DNA of 15,743 bases from an uncultured Collinsella sp. (GCA_902474645.1 CABRWN010000031.1:1-15743); one strand, 5' to 3'. Positions 6,925-13,820 are shown, counted from the first letter of the stretch. Notes: generated by a model from the letters alone, not told the origin. Numbers and translations are program-made.

Positions 6925-7389
6925 CTACACGGTGAAGATCTCCTGCTTGGTTTGCTCGATGCTCTGCGCGAGCGCCTGGTTATTTGCGTCGACCACGGTG
7001 TTGTTGTTGTCGATATAGACGTTGCGGCGGGCGCGGGACGTGTCGGCCGCCTTGGCGATGACCAGGTAGAGGACCACGCCGATGACGGCGGAGACGATCA
7101 GGCTTATGGCATTCCAGACGTCCCTTTGGAGGTCCGGTCCTCCGGTCGCGTAGAACGGGAGGGAGAACGGATACGTGAGCGCGCAGAGCGGCGTGCTCGT
7201 GATGAGCGTGAAGGCGATGAGGAAACCGGCTATGGCATAGAGCACGGGGTGCCGCTTGGTCTTCCTTGCTGTCTTTTGCGAGAACTGCGTGGTCAGTTGG
7301 TTGATGCGATTTTGCAGATTGACCACGCGATGCATCAGGTCGTGCGCGGTCGTGATTCCCGACAGCAGATCTGCCGTTTGTTCCCCCAC
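6925..7389 (-). CDS. N-terminal part of copy 2 of the two-helix membrane protein, ending at a premature TAG
   Basis: I choose a GTG start (GEQTADLL...) because it aligns with the start of copy 1 and has AAGGG at 8-nt spacing; an open frame also extends upstream to 7434. The product is 154 aa: a helical N-terminus (HDLMHRVVNLQNRINQLTTQF), a basic KRHP stretch, two membrane helices (about 47-75 and 87-112) and a helical cytoplasmic segment (NNQALAQSIEQTKQEIFTV). It ends at TAG (6925-6927), where copy 1 has CAG. It is the first gene behind the likely block promoter. The truncated product keeps both membrane helices but loses the Gln/Asn-rich tail. Confidence 0.7.
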   Translation of the reverse strand: MGEQTADLLSGITTAHDLMHRVVNLQNRINQLTTQFSQKTARKTKRHPVLYAIAGFLIAFTLITSTPLCALTYPFSLPFYATGGPDLQRDVWNAISLIVSAVIGVVLYLVIAKAADTSRARRNVYIDNNNTVVDANNQALAQSIEQTKQEIFTV

Positions 7390-7415
7390 GGCCTTTACCC
7401 TTCTCCTCGATATGC

Positions 7416-7436
7416 GGGTGCGCCTTCGGCGCACCC
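7416..7436. other. GC-rich leader hairpin ahead of the minus-strand block
   Basis: A 9-bp perfect stem (7416-7424 with 7428-7436) has a 3-nt loop. It lies in the presumed 5' leader of the minus-strand transcript, between the TATAAT at 7502-7507 and the start at 7389. On the plus strand it is followed by ATTTTC and looks like a weak terminator, but no plus-strand gene lies upstream. It may stabilise or attenuate the leader RNA. Confidence 0.5.
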
Positions 7437-7501
7437 ATTTTCGGAATGCTGACTATTGCTCATAATTGAACTACATAGGCAATAATTAGCCCTTACAGTT
7501 T

Positions 7502-7507
7502 ATTATA
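7502..7507 (-). promoter_or_regulatory. Candidate -10 box of the minus-strand surface block
   Basis: The minus strand reads TATAAT here. At 17-nt spacing the -35 position would be 7525-7530, reading TCGTAT, a poor match to TTGACA that lies inside the left arm of the inverted repeat at 7521-7556. A weak -35 inside an operator-like repeat suggests control by a DNA-binding protein. The plus strand of the same stretch reads TATACT (7504-7509), possibly a -10 for the regulator gene. Confidence 0.45.
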
Positions 7508-7520
7508 CTTGCAGAAAAAT

Positions 7521-7556
7521 GCCCATACGATTCAAGTCAGATTGATTCGTATGGGC
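7521..7556. promoter_or_regulatory. Inverted repeat, probable operator between regulator and surface block
   Basis: The 14-nt arms 7521-7534 and 7543-7556 are inverse copies with one mismatch (core GCCCATACGA / TCGTATGGGC), spaced by 8 nt. The repeat covers the -35 position of the presumed block promoter and lies just before the regulator's GTG start. That placement suits autoregulation plus control of the divergent block by the XRE protein. Alternatively it forms an RNA hairpin in the regulator's leader. Confidence 0.55.
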
Positions 7557-7565
7557 GGTGATAGT

Positions 7566-7901
7566 GTGAAGTATTTCGAAATAGGCCAACGCATACGGCG
7601 GTACCGTAAGGCCTGCGGGATGTCGCAGGAGGCGCTGGCAGGAAAGGTCGGCATCTCCGTCACGCATATGAGCCATATCGAGACCGGAAACACTAAGCTG
7701 AGCCTGCCCGTGCTATCGAAGATTGCCGAGGAGCTTTCGGTCGGCGCCGACGCGCTGCTGTCCGACGAGCCGAGGCCTGATAAGTTGACGCTTTCGTTAG
7801 AGGTGCGAGAGATCCTGGATTCGTTCGAGGTCGACGAGCTGCCCGTGGCAATCGAAGTGCTTCGGGCGCTGCGGGATGCGATGGCTAAAAGACGCGGCTA
7901 G
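7566..7901 (+). CDS. XRE-family helix-turn-helix transcriptional regulator
   Basis: The product is 111 aa from the GTG start. An XRE/Cro-type HTH occupies about residues 6-60, with the typical IGQRIRRYRKACGMSQEALA and VTHMSHIETGN recognition-helix pattern. The C-terminal 50 residues are acidic and helical with no sensor domain I recognise. The GTG start suits the family's usual 'xYxEIGxRIR' beginning. An in-frame ATG at 7551 would add five residues but lies inside the inverted repeat and has no Shine-Dalgarno. The gene diverges from the minus-strand surface block and is the only regulator here, so it probably controls the block and itself through the repeat at 7521-7556 (inference). Its base composition fits the host reasonably well. 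Confidence 0.88.
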   Translation: MKYFEIGQRIRRYRKACGMSQEALAGKVGISVTHMSHIETGNTKLSLPVLSKIAEELSVGADALLSDEPRPDKLTLSLEVREILDSFEVDELPVAIEVLRALRDAMAKRRG

Positions 7902-7957
7902 GGGCGAATTCCAGCACTCAAAAGTTGTGAAAAAGTTGCATAGCAGCAAGATGAAAA

Positions 7958-7993
7958 GGGCAAACCACTCATTTACGAGGCGGTTTGCTCCTT
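7958..7993 (+). terminator. Probable terminator between convergent regulator and MFS genes
   Basis: A 7-bp stem (GCAAACC at 7960-7966 with 7982-7988) and flanking AAAGG/CCTTT bases form a hairpin about 60 nt past the regulator stop. The T tract is short (CCTTTAG). It lies between two convergent genes and could serve both strands. Confidence 0.5.
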
Positions 7994-8081
7994 TAGTCAA
8001 ATATTCCCATGACAGATAAGCAGTACACGTTGCATATGCGGTTTCCTTTCGATCGCCATCATCGAGCTCGAGTATCGCATT

Positions 8082-8123
8082 TACGCCTACGCCTACGCCT
8101 ACGCCTGCGCCTGCGCCCTCGCC
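8082..8123. repeat. Hexanucleotide tandem repeat at the end of the MFS gene
   Basis: Four TACGCC units (8082-8105), two TGCGCC units (8106-8117) and a degenerate CTCGCC follow one another. On the minus strand they encode the Ala-Gln tail of the MFS protein and its stop: the C-to-T variant turns CAG into TAG, giving the stop plus further in-frame stops behind it. Unit length is 6, so gain or loss changes only the tail length. Confidence 0.85.
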
Positions 8124-9346
8124 CGCTTGCGCTCCCAACGTGCCAGCTCAATCGTCACCAGCGTGAGCGCCCAGGCCACAAGCGAGAACACGGCACCAAC
8201 CGCGCCTACGTATGCAATGCCAACTCCGCTTACCACGGTGCCGCCCACCGCAGTGCCAAACGAGATGCCGACGTTAAACGCCATGGGCTCCACCGAGCTT
8301 GCGAGCACCATCGACTTGGGGTGGCGGCTGCGTGCTACATCCATAAAGTGCGTGATGCACGAGACCGAGAACAGGTACATGAGCATCGCCAGGCTAAAGA
8401 CAAAGACAAGTGCGAGCGGCATGGCAGCGCCTACGGCAAACAGCCCAAACAATGCTGCCGCCTGCAGTACAAACGTCACAAGCAGCGCCTTCATGCCAAA
8501 GCGCGCATCGATCCATCCGCCCAGGATGTTCGAGATCAGGCAGAACACGCCGTAGGCCATAAGCGTGGTACTGGCTTCGACCGTGCCCATGCCCAGCACC
8601 TGCTCAAGATAAGGCGTCACGTAGCCGTAGAACACATAGACCGAGCCCACGCCAAACAAAAAGATAAGCATGCCGGTGATGATACTCGGCTCGCGCAGCA
8701 GACTCGCCTGCTCGCGAAAGGTGGCGGGCTCGTCGGTTTGCCCAGCGCGCGGCATAAACGCCACGAGCGCTCCGCAGATCAAAACGGCAAAGGTCAGCGC
8801 GCCGTACATGGCAACGTGCCAGTCGAGCGTGTCGGCCACAAACTTACCGATCGAGGTCACAAAGACCATCGCCACGGAAAACGCACCATATACTACCGAG
8901 ATGGCAAGCGAAGTTTGCTGTGGGGACAGAAGCTCAGGGATGTACGTCACGCCCACGGCGAGCAGCGCACCCGAGACAGAGCCCAGGACAATGCGCGAGA
9001 TAAAGAGCACCTGGAAGTTGGGCGCCAGTGCCATAAACAAATTGCCAAGCACAAAGACGATGCTATAGCACACGAGCAGCTGGTAGCGGCGAAAACGGCC
9101 CGTGCTGAGCGCAAGCGTCGGCGTAGCGATGGCGTAGACGAGCGCGAACACGCTGATGAGCTGGCCCGCAGTGGCAAGTGATACGCCGAGTTCCGTTGCC
9201 AAGTCGCTTTCGATGCCGATGACCACGAACTCCGAGCAGCCGAGCGAAAAACCTAACAACACGAGCAGCGCCAGGCAAAGATTGGTGCGCGCAGGTGAAA
9301 GCGCGGCGGCGGTTGACTTGCTTTTAGGCGTGGTTGCGGCGGTCAA
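8099..9346 (-). CDS. MFS transporter, probable drug/metabolite exporter (DHA1-like)
   Basis: The product is about 415 aa with 12 hydrophobic segments, a normal size for the major facilitator superfamily. The first helix (LCLALLVLLGFSLGCSEFVVIG), the second-helix region with SLATAGQLISVFALVYAI, and the STGRFRRY loop after TM2 (motif A position) resemble AraJ/YdhP-type proton-driven exporters. The substrate is not predictable. I choose the TTG at 9346 because GGAG lies 8 nt upstream; the frame is open to another TTG at 9394 and to a GTG at 9355, both with worse spacing. The C-terminus is a basic, Ala/Gln-rich tail made by a hexanucleotide repeat. It converges with the XRE gene and diverges from the 9608 gene. 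Confidence 0.88.
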   Translation of the reverse strand: MTAATTPKSKSTAAALSPARTNLCLALLVLLGFSLGCSEFVVIGIESDLATELGVSLATAGQLISVFALVYAIATPTLALSTGRFRRYQLLVCYSIVFVLGNLFMALAPNFQVLFISRIVLGSVSGALLAVGVTYIPELLSPQQTSLAISVVYGAFSVAMVFVTSIGKFVADTLDWHVAMYGALTFAVLICGALVAFMPRAGQTDEPATFREQASLLREPSIITGMLIFLFGVGSVYVFYGYVTPYLEQVLGMGTVEASTTLMAYGVFCLISNILGGWIDARFGMKALLVTFVLQAAALFGLFAVGAAMPLALVFVFSLAMLMYLFSVSCITHFMDVARSRHPKSMVLASSVEPMAFNVGISFGTAVGGTVVSGVGIAYVGAVGAVFSLVAWALTLVTIELARWERKRARAQAQA

Positions 9347-9408
9347 GGCTGTCACTCCAATGTCGCATTGATAAGCGGGATTCAATCCCTGCAACTCTAA
9401 CAGAATGT

Positions 9409-9431
9409 GACAAAGAGACAGTCCCTTTGTC
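9409..9431. repeat. Near-perfect 23-nt palindrome (GACAAAG type)
   Basis: The arms 9409-9419 and 9421-9431 are inverse copies with one mismatch, around a central A. It lies in the divergent gap upstream of the MFS gene. From memory, similar GACAAAGGGAC palindromes recur between genes in Collinsella-like genomes, so this may be a REP-like element; I cannot test that here. Confidence 0.55.
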
Positions 9432-9456
9432 GCATTGCGCTGCCGGCCAGTCGCCT

Positions 9457-9521
9457 AAACCGTCACAACATTCGATGAAAATCTCGAATTCGAGGAAAAG
9501 CGTCGAATGTTGTGACGGTTT
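9457..9521. repeat. 65-nt nested palindrome, possible REP/MITE-like element
   Basis: Outer arms of 19 nt (9457-9475 and 9503-9521) are perfect inverse copies. The 27-nt interior holds a second perfect palindrome, CTCGAATTCGAG (9483-9494). The plus strand continues with TTT. The element sits in the gap between divergent genes (MFS minus, 9608 plus), where a terminator is not expected. A dispersed repeat or a regulatory cruciform is more likely. The structure is certain; the class is inference. Confidence 0.75.
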
Positions 9522-9607
9522 TTGTGTCCGGCGCGGGTGAGCTTCGGTGTCGTCTGGGGGTATAAAACTAGCGAGTGTTTATTTGCGAGGCCTAAGGGGC
9601 GCCCCGT

Positions 9608-10477
9608 ATGGATATCGATAACTTTGAATGGTGGTATAGCGAGGGTGAGACTCCGGACGAGGGGTGGGACGAGCCTACGCCGCGTGGCGTGTCGAGCGAC
9701 GAGGACGAGACCGGCAACGACGTCGCCGCCGACTCGGACGCCGCCCTCGATCCCGTCGAGCCCCTGACCTTCGAACAAGCTTGGGCCCAGGCCGAGGCAG
9801 ACGAGGCCAAGGCCGACGCTACGGCCACGCTCGGCGAGCCAGCCGACATGTCGATCTCGCCGGCAAAGACCCCGCAGCCGCGTCACACCATCGATCCCGA
9901 CAGCACGGCATCCTTCAGTATTCTCGACGTGCCCTCGCAGGGCGCTCAGGCGCCCGCACCCACACGTCGCCCCAATCTGTCTCGCGAGGAAGATGCAGGA
10001 CGTCGCTCGCCGCTCGGCCCCATCCTCATCGCCTTCATGGCCGGCGTTATCGCCTGCTCGGCAATCGGTAGCGTTTGGAGCCATGTCGAGCGGCAGCGTC
10101 AAGACGCCGCCAAGGTCGAGATGTCTGTCGAGCAATCGCTCAGCCGCACGCGCTCGGTGCATGTGTCGGTCGAGGTTAAGGACGGCGCGACGTGGGATAC
10201 CGCGCGCGGCGATAGCCAGATGCTCGTCCATATCGTGGGCCGCACGCTCAAGGGACAAACAATCGATGAGTATCAATACGTCAATTCCGAAGGTGACGGC
10301 ATCGAGCTCAAGCCCGGCGACTACGAGCTCACGGTGGATGAGCCGCCCGTCGCCACCGACGGCACGCGTTACCGCGCCTCAAAGCGCATGGTTCCGGTGA
10401 GTTTTAATTCGCAAGCGCCCGACACGGTCGATAGCGCGCCGCAGGGCGGGTTTGACCTTTACGCTATTGCTCAATAA
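9608..10477 (+). CDS. Membrane-anchored protein with acidic cytoplasmic N-terminus and PGDY/DGTxY exported domain (289 aa)
   Basis: Residues 1-130 are acidic and disordered-looking, rich in Asp, Glu, Ala and Pro, with no signal peptide. One membrane helix lies at about 135-157, then a short coiled stretch, then a beta-rich domain from about 183. This domain contains PGDY (236-239) and DGTRY (251-255), the layout seen in the two signal-anchored proteins at 1064-2209 and 4261-5313. The topology should be N-in, C-out. The function is unknown. AAGGGG lies 8 nt before the ATG, and part of it falls in a GGGGCGCCCC palindrome. A TATAAA at 9561-9566 may be the -10. The next gene starts 79 nt after its stop. 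Confidence 0.85.
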   Translation: MDIDNFEWWYSEGETPDEGWDEPTPRGVSSDEDETGNDVAADSDAALDPVEPLTFEQAWAQAEADEAKADATATLGEPADMSISPAKTPQPRHTIDPDSTASFSILDVPSQGAQAPAPTRRPNLSREEDAGRRSPLGPILIAFMAGVIACSAIGSVWSHVERQRQDAAKVEMSVEQSLSRTRSVHVSVEVKDGATWDTARGDSQMLVHIVGRTLKGQTIDEYQYVNSEGDGIELKPGDYELTVDEPPVATDGTRYRASKRMVPVSFNSQAPDTVDSAPQGGFDLYAIAQ

Positions 10478-10556
10478 CTGCGCCCGCCGCTCAACCCCGC
10501 CGCCAAGAGTGGGACAATATCCCTCGACACCGTTGTTCACTATTGGAGGAAGTAGC

Positions 10557-11450
10557 ATGTCCACCGTCACTACCATCAAGCGCGGCGGCCTTACCGCGGC
10601 CATCGATTCCATGGGCGCCCAGCTCACGAGCCTTGCCCTCAACGGCAATGAGTATCTGTGGCAGGGAGACCCGGCCTTTTGGGGCAAGCACGCGCCTATC
10701 CTGTTCCCCATCGTGGGATCGCTGCGCAACAATACGGCGACGTCTGCGGCCGGCACCTGCGAGATGGCGCGCCACGGCATCGCACGCATTGTCGAGCACA
10801 AGATCGTCGAGGTGTCGGAGGACGGTGCGTCCGTTACCTACGAGCTCACCGACACGCCCGAGTCGCTCAAGGCGTTCCCCTTCCACTTTAAGCTCAACAT
10901 GACCTATGCCCTGACCGGCGACGCCACCCTCACGCAGACCTTTGCCGTCACCAATACCGGCGACGTGGACCTGCCGTTCTCGGTGGGCGGCCACCCTGCG
11001 TTTAACGTACCGGCTCCCGGTGCTGAGGACGAGGCATTCGAGGATTACGAGCTGGCATTTACCGAGGCTTGGACTAACGAGGCTCCCATCATCACGCCCG
11101 ACGGTCTTATGACGTTCGAGGGTAGTTACAAGGCTCCCGATAACTCGGACGTGTTGCCCATCACGCACCGCAGCTTCGATAACGACGCCATCATGTTCAC
11201 CGATGCCCCGGGCTCCACGCTCACGCTGCGCGGTCGCAAGTCGGGTCACGGTGTCAAGATCGACTTTGAGGGCTTTAAGTACATCGGCGTGTGGTCTGCC
11301 GCCAACGACGCTCCGTTTGTGGCGCTCGAGCCCTGGACCGGTCACACCACCATGGACACCGAGGACGACGTCTTTGAGCACAAGGTCAACACCATCACCC
11401 TGGCCCCGGGCGAGACGGACAAGCGCAGTTTTAGCGTTACCTTGCTCTAG
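10557..11450 (+). CDS. Aldose 1-epimerase-like protein (galactose mutarotase family, LacX type)
   Basis: The 297-aa product is the usual length for this family, which interconverts alpha and beta anomers of sugars in the cytoplasm. Visible marks are the early GAQLTSLALNGNEYLWQ strand region, the RHG segment (72-74), GGHPAFNVP with the conserved His 146, and ALEPWTG with Glu 258 as the probable catalytic base. HPAFNVP and EPWTG are typical of the LacX branch rather than classical GalM. The sugar is not predictable. TTGGAGGA lies about 6 nt before the ATG. An open frame continues upstream to 10452 but overlaps the previous gene. A strong terminator follows. Confidence 0.9.
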   Translation: MSTVTTIKRGGLTAAIDSMGAQLTSLALNGNEYLWQGDPAFWGKHAPILFPIVGSLRNNTATSAAGTCEMARHGIARIVEHKIVEVSEDGASVTYELTDTPESLKAFPFHFKLNMTYALTGDATLTQTFAVTNTGDVDLPFSVGGHPAFNVPAPGAEDEAFEDYELAFTEAWTNEAPIITPDGLMTFEGSYKAPDNSDVLPITHRSFDNDAIMFTDAPGSTLTLRGRKSGHGVKIDFEGFKYIGVWSAANDAPFVALEPWTGHTTMDTEDDVFEHKVNTITLAPGETDKRSFSVTLL

Positions 11451-11505
11451 AGGTTCCGCCGCTCGGTCGATGCTGCGCGTCGTCCAGAGCGACAAGTTGT
11501 CATTC

Positions 11506-11547
11506 AAAAGGCAAGGCATAGACCTTCTGGTCATGCCTTGCCTTTTT
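11506..11547 (+). terminator. Rho-independent terminator after the epimerase gene
   Basis: A long stem (11507-11524 with 11529-11545, one bulged base) with a TTCT loop ends in TTTTT. It starts 56 nt past the stop. A second pair of arms (11481-11497 with 11554-11571) encloses it, making a nested structure. Confidence 0.9.
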
Positions 11548-11713
11548 CATGCCACTTGTTCGCTCTGGACGTCGCTCGCCGGCATTGCCAAAACATCGGC
11601 GTCCCCAATGACTACCGCGTGTCTATTAATTTTTCGAGCTTGTGCTGCGCTGCTGGTCGCTGGCGTATATCCTGTTAAGTCGTCAGAATACGATTCAACA
11701 GGGAAGGCAGATT

Positions 11714-12640
11714 ATGCATTCTCCCCATCAACGCGACGCGCATCCACAGCCGGTATGCAGCCGTCGCATCTTTTTGGGTAGTACTCTCGCCGCGAGCGCT
11801 TCTGTCGTCGCCGGCGCACTTGCCGGTTGCCAGCGCCCCTCCACGCTGGAAGTGGTTCAGCCCACGACGGGTGGCGGTCGCGACGACCTGTCCGATTCCG
11901 TGATCGGCAAGGACAAGATCCGCATTGGCATGGAGGCGGCCTACGCCCCGTACAACTGGCAGGTCTCCGAAGCCAGCGAGTACACCATCCCCATCGACAA
12001 CGTGCAGGGCGCCTATGCCGATGGCTACGACGTGCAGATCGCCAAGATCGTCTGCAAGGCCCTCGGTGGCGAGCCCGTTGCCGTCAAGCAGAGTTTCTCG
12101 GGCCTTATCGATTCGCTCAACAACGGGCAGATCGACCTCATCATCGCCGGCATGAGCGCCACGCCCGAGCGCGAGGAGTCCGTCGGCTTCTCCGACCCGT
12201 ACTTTATTGGCTACTTTGGCCTGTTCGTAAAAGAGGGCTCGCCCTACCAAAACGCCACCAAGCTCAGCGACTTTAGCGGCGCTACGGTGCTCGGCCAAAA
12301 GGACACCATGCTCGATACCGTCATCGACGAGATCCCGGGTGTTGTCCACAAGAACCCGGTCGATTCGGTTCCCACGGTGTTTTCGAACCTGCTGCAGGGC
12401 ACGTGCGACGCCGTGACCTACAACACCGAGAATGAGAAGGGCTATATGGCCCAAAACCCGGGTATCGTGCCGATTCAATTTGCCGAGGGCGAGGGCTTTA
12501 AGCAGGAGGTCACGGCAAACGTCGGCTGCCGCAAGGGCTCGGACAAACTGCTTAAGCTCATCGACAAGACACTCAAGGGCATTAGCCAAGAGGAGCGCAA
12601 CCAAATGTGGGACGCGTGCCTCGACCGTCAGCCGGCATAG
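11714..12640 (+). CDS. Amino-acid ABC transporter substrate-binding lipoprotein (family 3)
   Basis: The product is 308 aa from the ATG at 11714, preceded by GGGAAGG. The N-terminus carries a twin-arginine signal (CSRRIFLGS, Arg 17-18) and a lipobox LAGC with Cys 39, so it should be exported by Tat or Sec and lipid-anchored. The mature part has the family 3 solute-binding pattern: IRIGMEAAYAPYNW near the start, GYDVQIAKIVCKALGG, LIDSLNNGQIDLIIAGMSATPER (the ligand-binding site region) and FSDPYFIGYFGLFV. This family delivers polar amino acids, sometimes opines, to the permease. It is the first gene of a tight operon with permease and ATPase. The exact ligand is not predictable. Confidence 0.93.
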   Translation: MHSPHQRDAHPQPVCSRRIFLGSTLAASASVVAGALAGCQRPSTLEVVQPTTGGGRDDLSDSVIGKDKIRIGMEAAYAPYNWQVSEASEYTIPIDNVQGAYADGYDVQIAKIVCKALGGEPVAVKQSFSGLIDSLNNGQIDLIIAGMSATPEREESVGFSDPYFIGYFGLFVKEGSPYQNATKLSDFSGATVLGQKDTMLDTVIDEIPGVVHKNPVDSVPTVFSNLLQGTCDAVTYNTENEKGYMAQNPGIVPIQFAEGEGFKQEVTANVGCRKGSDKLLKLIDKTLKGISQEERNQMWDACLDRQPA

Positions 12641-12649
12641 GGAGGCAGC

Positions 12650-13798
12650 ATGAAAACCATTAATCGCCTGGCCTCCTTTATCAAGGCCGACCACCGTTAT
12701 GTATACCTGGGCACGAGCGTTATCGCGGCGCTCGGCCTGGCGTTTAGCCAGCGCAACCCCACGCCGCTGAGCTTCTTGGCCCCCACGGGCGTGTTCCAAG
12801 ATTGCCTTTGGGCGATCCTGTGGGCCTGGCTCGTCGTGTCGACGGCGGCGCTGGTCACCAAGCTCATGCACTGGAGTGACTATCGCGAAAAGTCGCCGTT
12901 CGCATCCGAGCGTTTCCGTCGTGGCGCACGCTTAGGCAGCTACGTCGTGGTCGCCATCGCGGCGATCTTTTTCGTGGACCGCTGCGTCATGTCGTTTATC
13001 GACCTGGTGCAGGTGAGCATTGTCTCGGATTCCAACCCCAGCGACTTTTTGTCGAGCCTGGTCTACATGACCTACAAGAGCGGGGACTTCTTCATTCGCG
13101 GTATCGAGATCACCATCGCGCTTGCGACCTTCGGCACCGTCATCGCATTCTTCCTGGCGCTGCTCTTCGTGTTTTTGCGCATTCAGACCTTCGATCGCGT
13201 GGACAACGACCTGGTGCGCTTCTTTAAGAGTATCGGCCGCGGCTTTGCGACCGTCTACTCCACCATCGTGCGCGGCACGCCCATGATGGTCCAGGGTCTG
13301 CTCATCTATTACGCGGGCTTCACCGTTTTGCGCGGCATGGGCTTCGAGACCGCCCAGGCCAACCAGATCTGGAGTACCTTCACCGCTGGCCTCGTCACCA
13401 TCTCGCTCAACTCCACCGCCTACATGATGGAGGTCCTGCGCGGCGGCATCGAGTCCATCGATCCCGGCCAGGCCGAGGCGGCGCGCTCGCTGGGCCTGTC
13501 GCAGTGGCAGGCTATGCGCAAAGTCGTGTTCCCCCAGGGCATTAAAAACGCGATCCCGGCGCTCACCAACGAGCTCATCATCAACATCAAGGATTCGTCG
13601 GTGCTTTCGGTCATCGGCGTGTTTGACCTCATGTACGCCACCACCACCGTCGCCGGCGTGTACTACCGCCAGATGGAGGTCTACTGCGTGGCGCTCGTGG
13701 TCTACCTGATCCTGACGCTCGTGGCGAGCCGCCTGCTCGAGGCCTTTGGCAAAAAGCTTGGCGCCGAGGCTCCGGTCACGCTGCCCAGCTCCAACTAG
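12650..13798 (+). CDS. Amino-acid ABC transporter permease
   Basis: The 382-aa product starts 9 nt after the binding-protein gene. Residues 150-365 form the typical HisM/GlnP-type permease, with membrane helices and the EAA loop (EAARSLGLSQWQAMRKVVFPQ, 276-296, then GIKNAIPAL) that docks on the ATPase. The first 150 residues are additional: hydrophobic segments at about 20-35, 50-70 and 96-118. That makes it much longer than the roughly 220 aa usual for the family. TTVYSTIVRGTP-type residues (200-211) precede the core helices. It forms the membrane pore of the importer, probably as a homodimer since only one permease gene is present. Confidence 0.92.
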   Translation: MKTINRLASFIKADHRYVYLGTSVIAALGLAFSQRNPTPLSFLAPTGVFQDCLWAILWAWLVVSTAALVTKLMHWSDYREKSPFASERFRRGARLGSYVVVAIAAIFFVDRCVMSFIDLVQVSIVSDSNPSDFLSSLVYMTYKSGDFFIRGIEITIALATFGTVIAFFLALLFVFLRIQTFDRVDNDLVRFFKSIGRGFATVYSTIVRGTPMMVQGLLIYYAGFTVLRGMGFETAQANQIWSTFTAGLVTISLNSTAYMMEVLRGGIESIDPGQAEAARSLGLSQWQAMRKVVFPQGIKNAIPALTNELIINIKDSSVLSVIGVFDLMYATTTVAGVYYRQMEVYCVALVVYLILTLVASRLLEAFGKKLGAEAPVTLPSSN

Positions 13799-13820
13799 GC
13801 TCAAGACGAGGAGAATCATC

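Noticed and set aside
7416..7441. Plus-strand terminator (stem followed by ATTTTC)
   Set aside because: No plus-strand gene lies upstream. On the minus strand it falls in the leader of the block, so I list it only as a hairpin.
8009..9181. A 390-codon open frame on the plus strand opposite the MFS gene
   Set aside because: Its His/Arg/Lys-rich composition and lack of any domain fit an antisense shadow of a clear 12-helix transporter.
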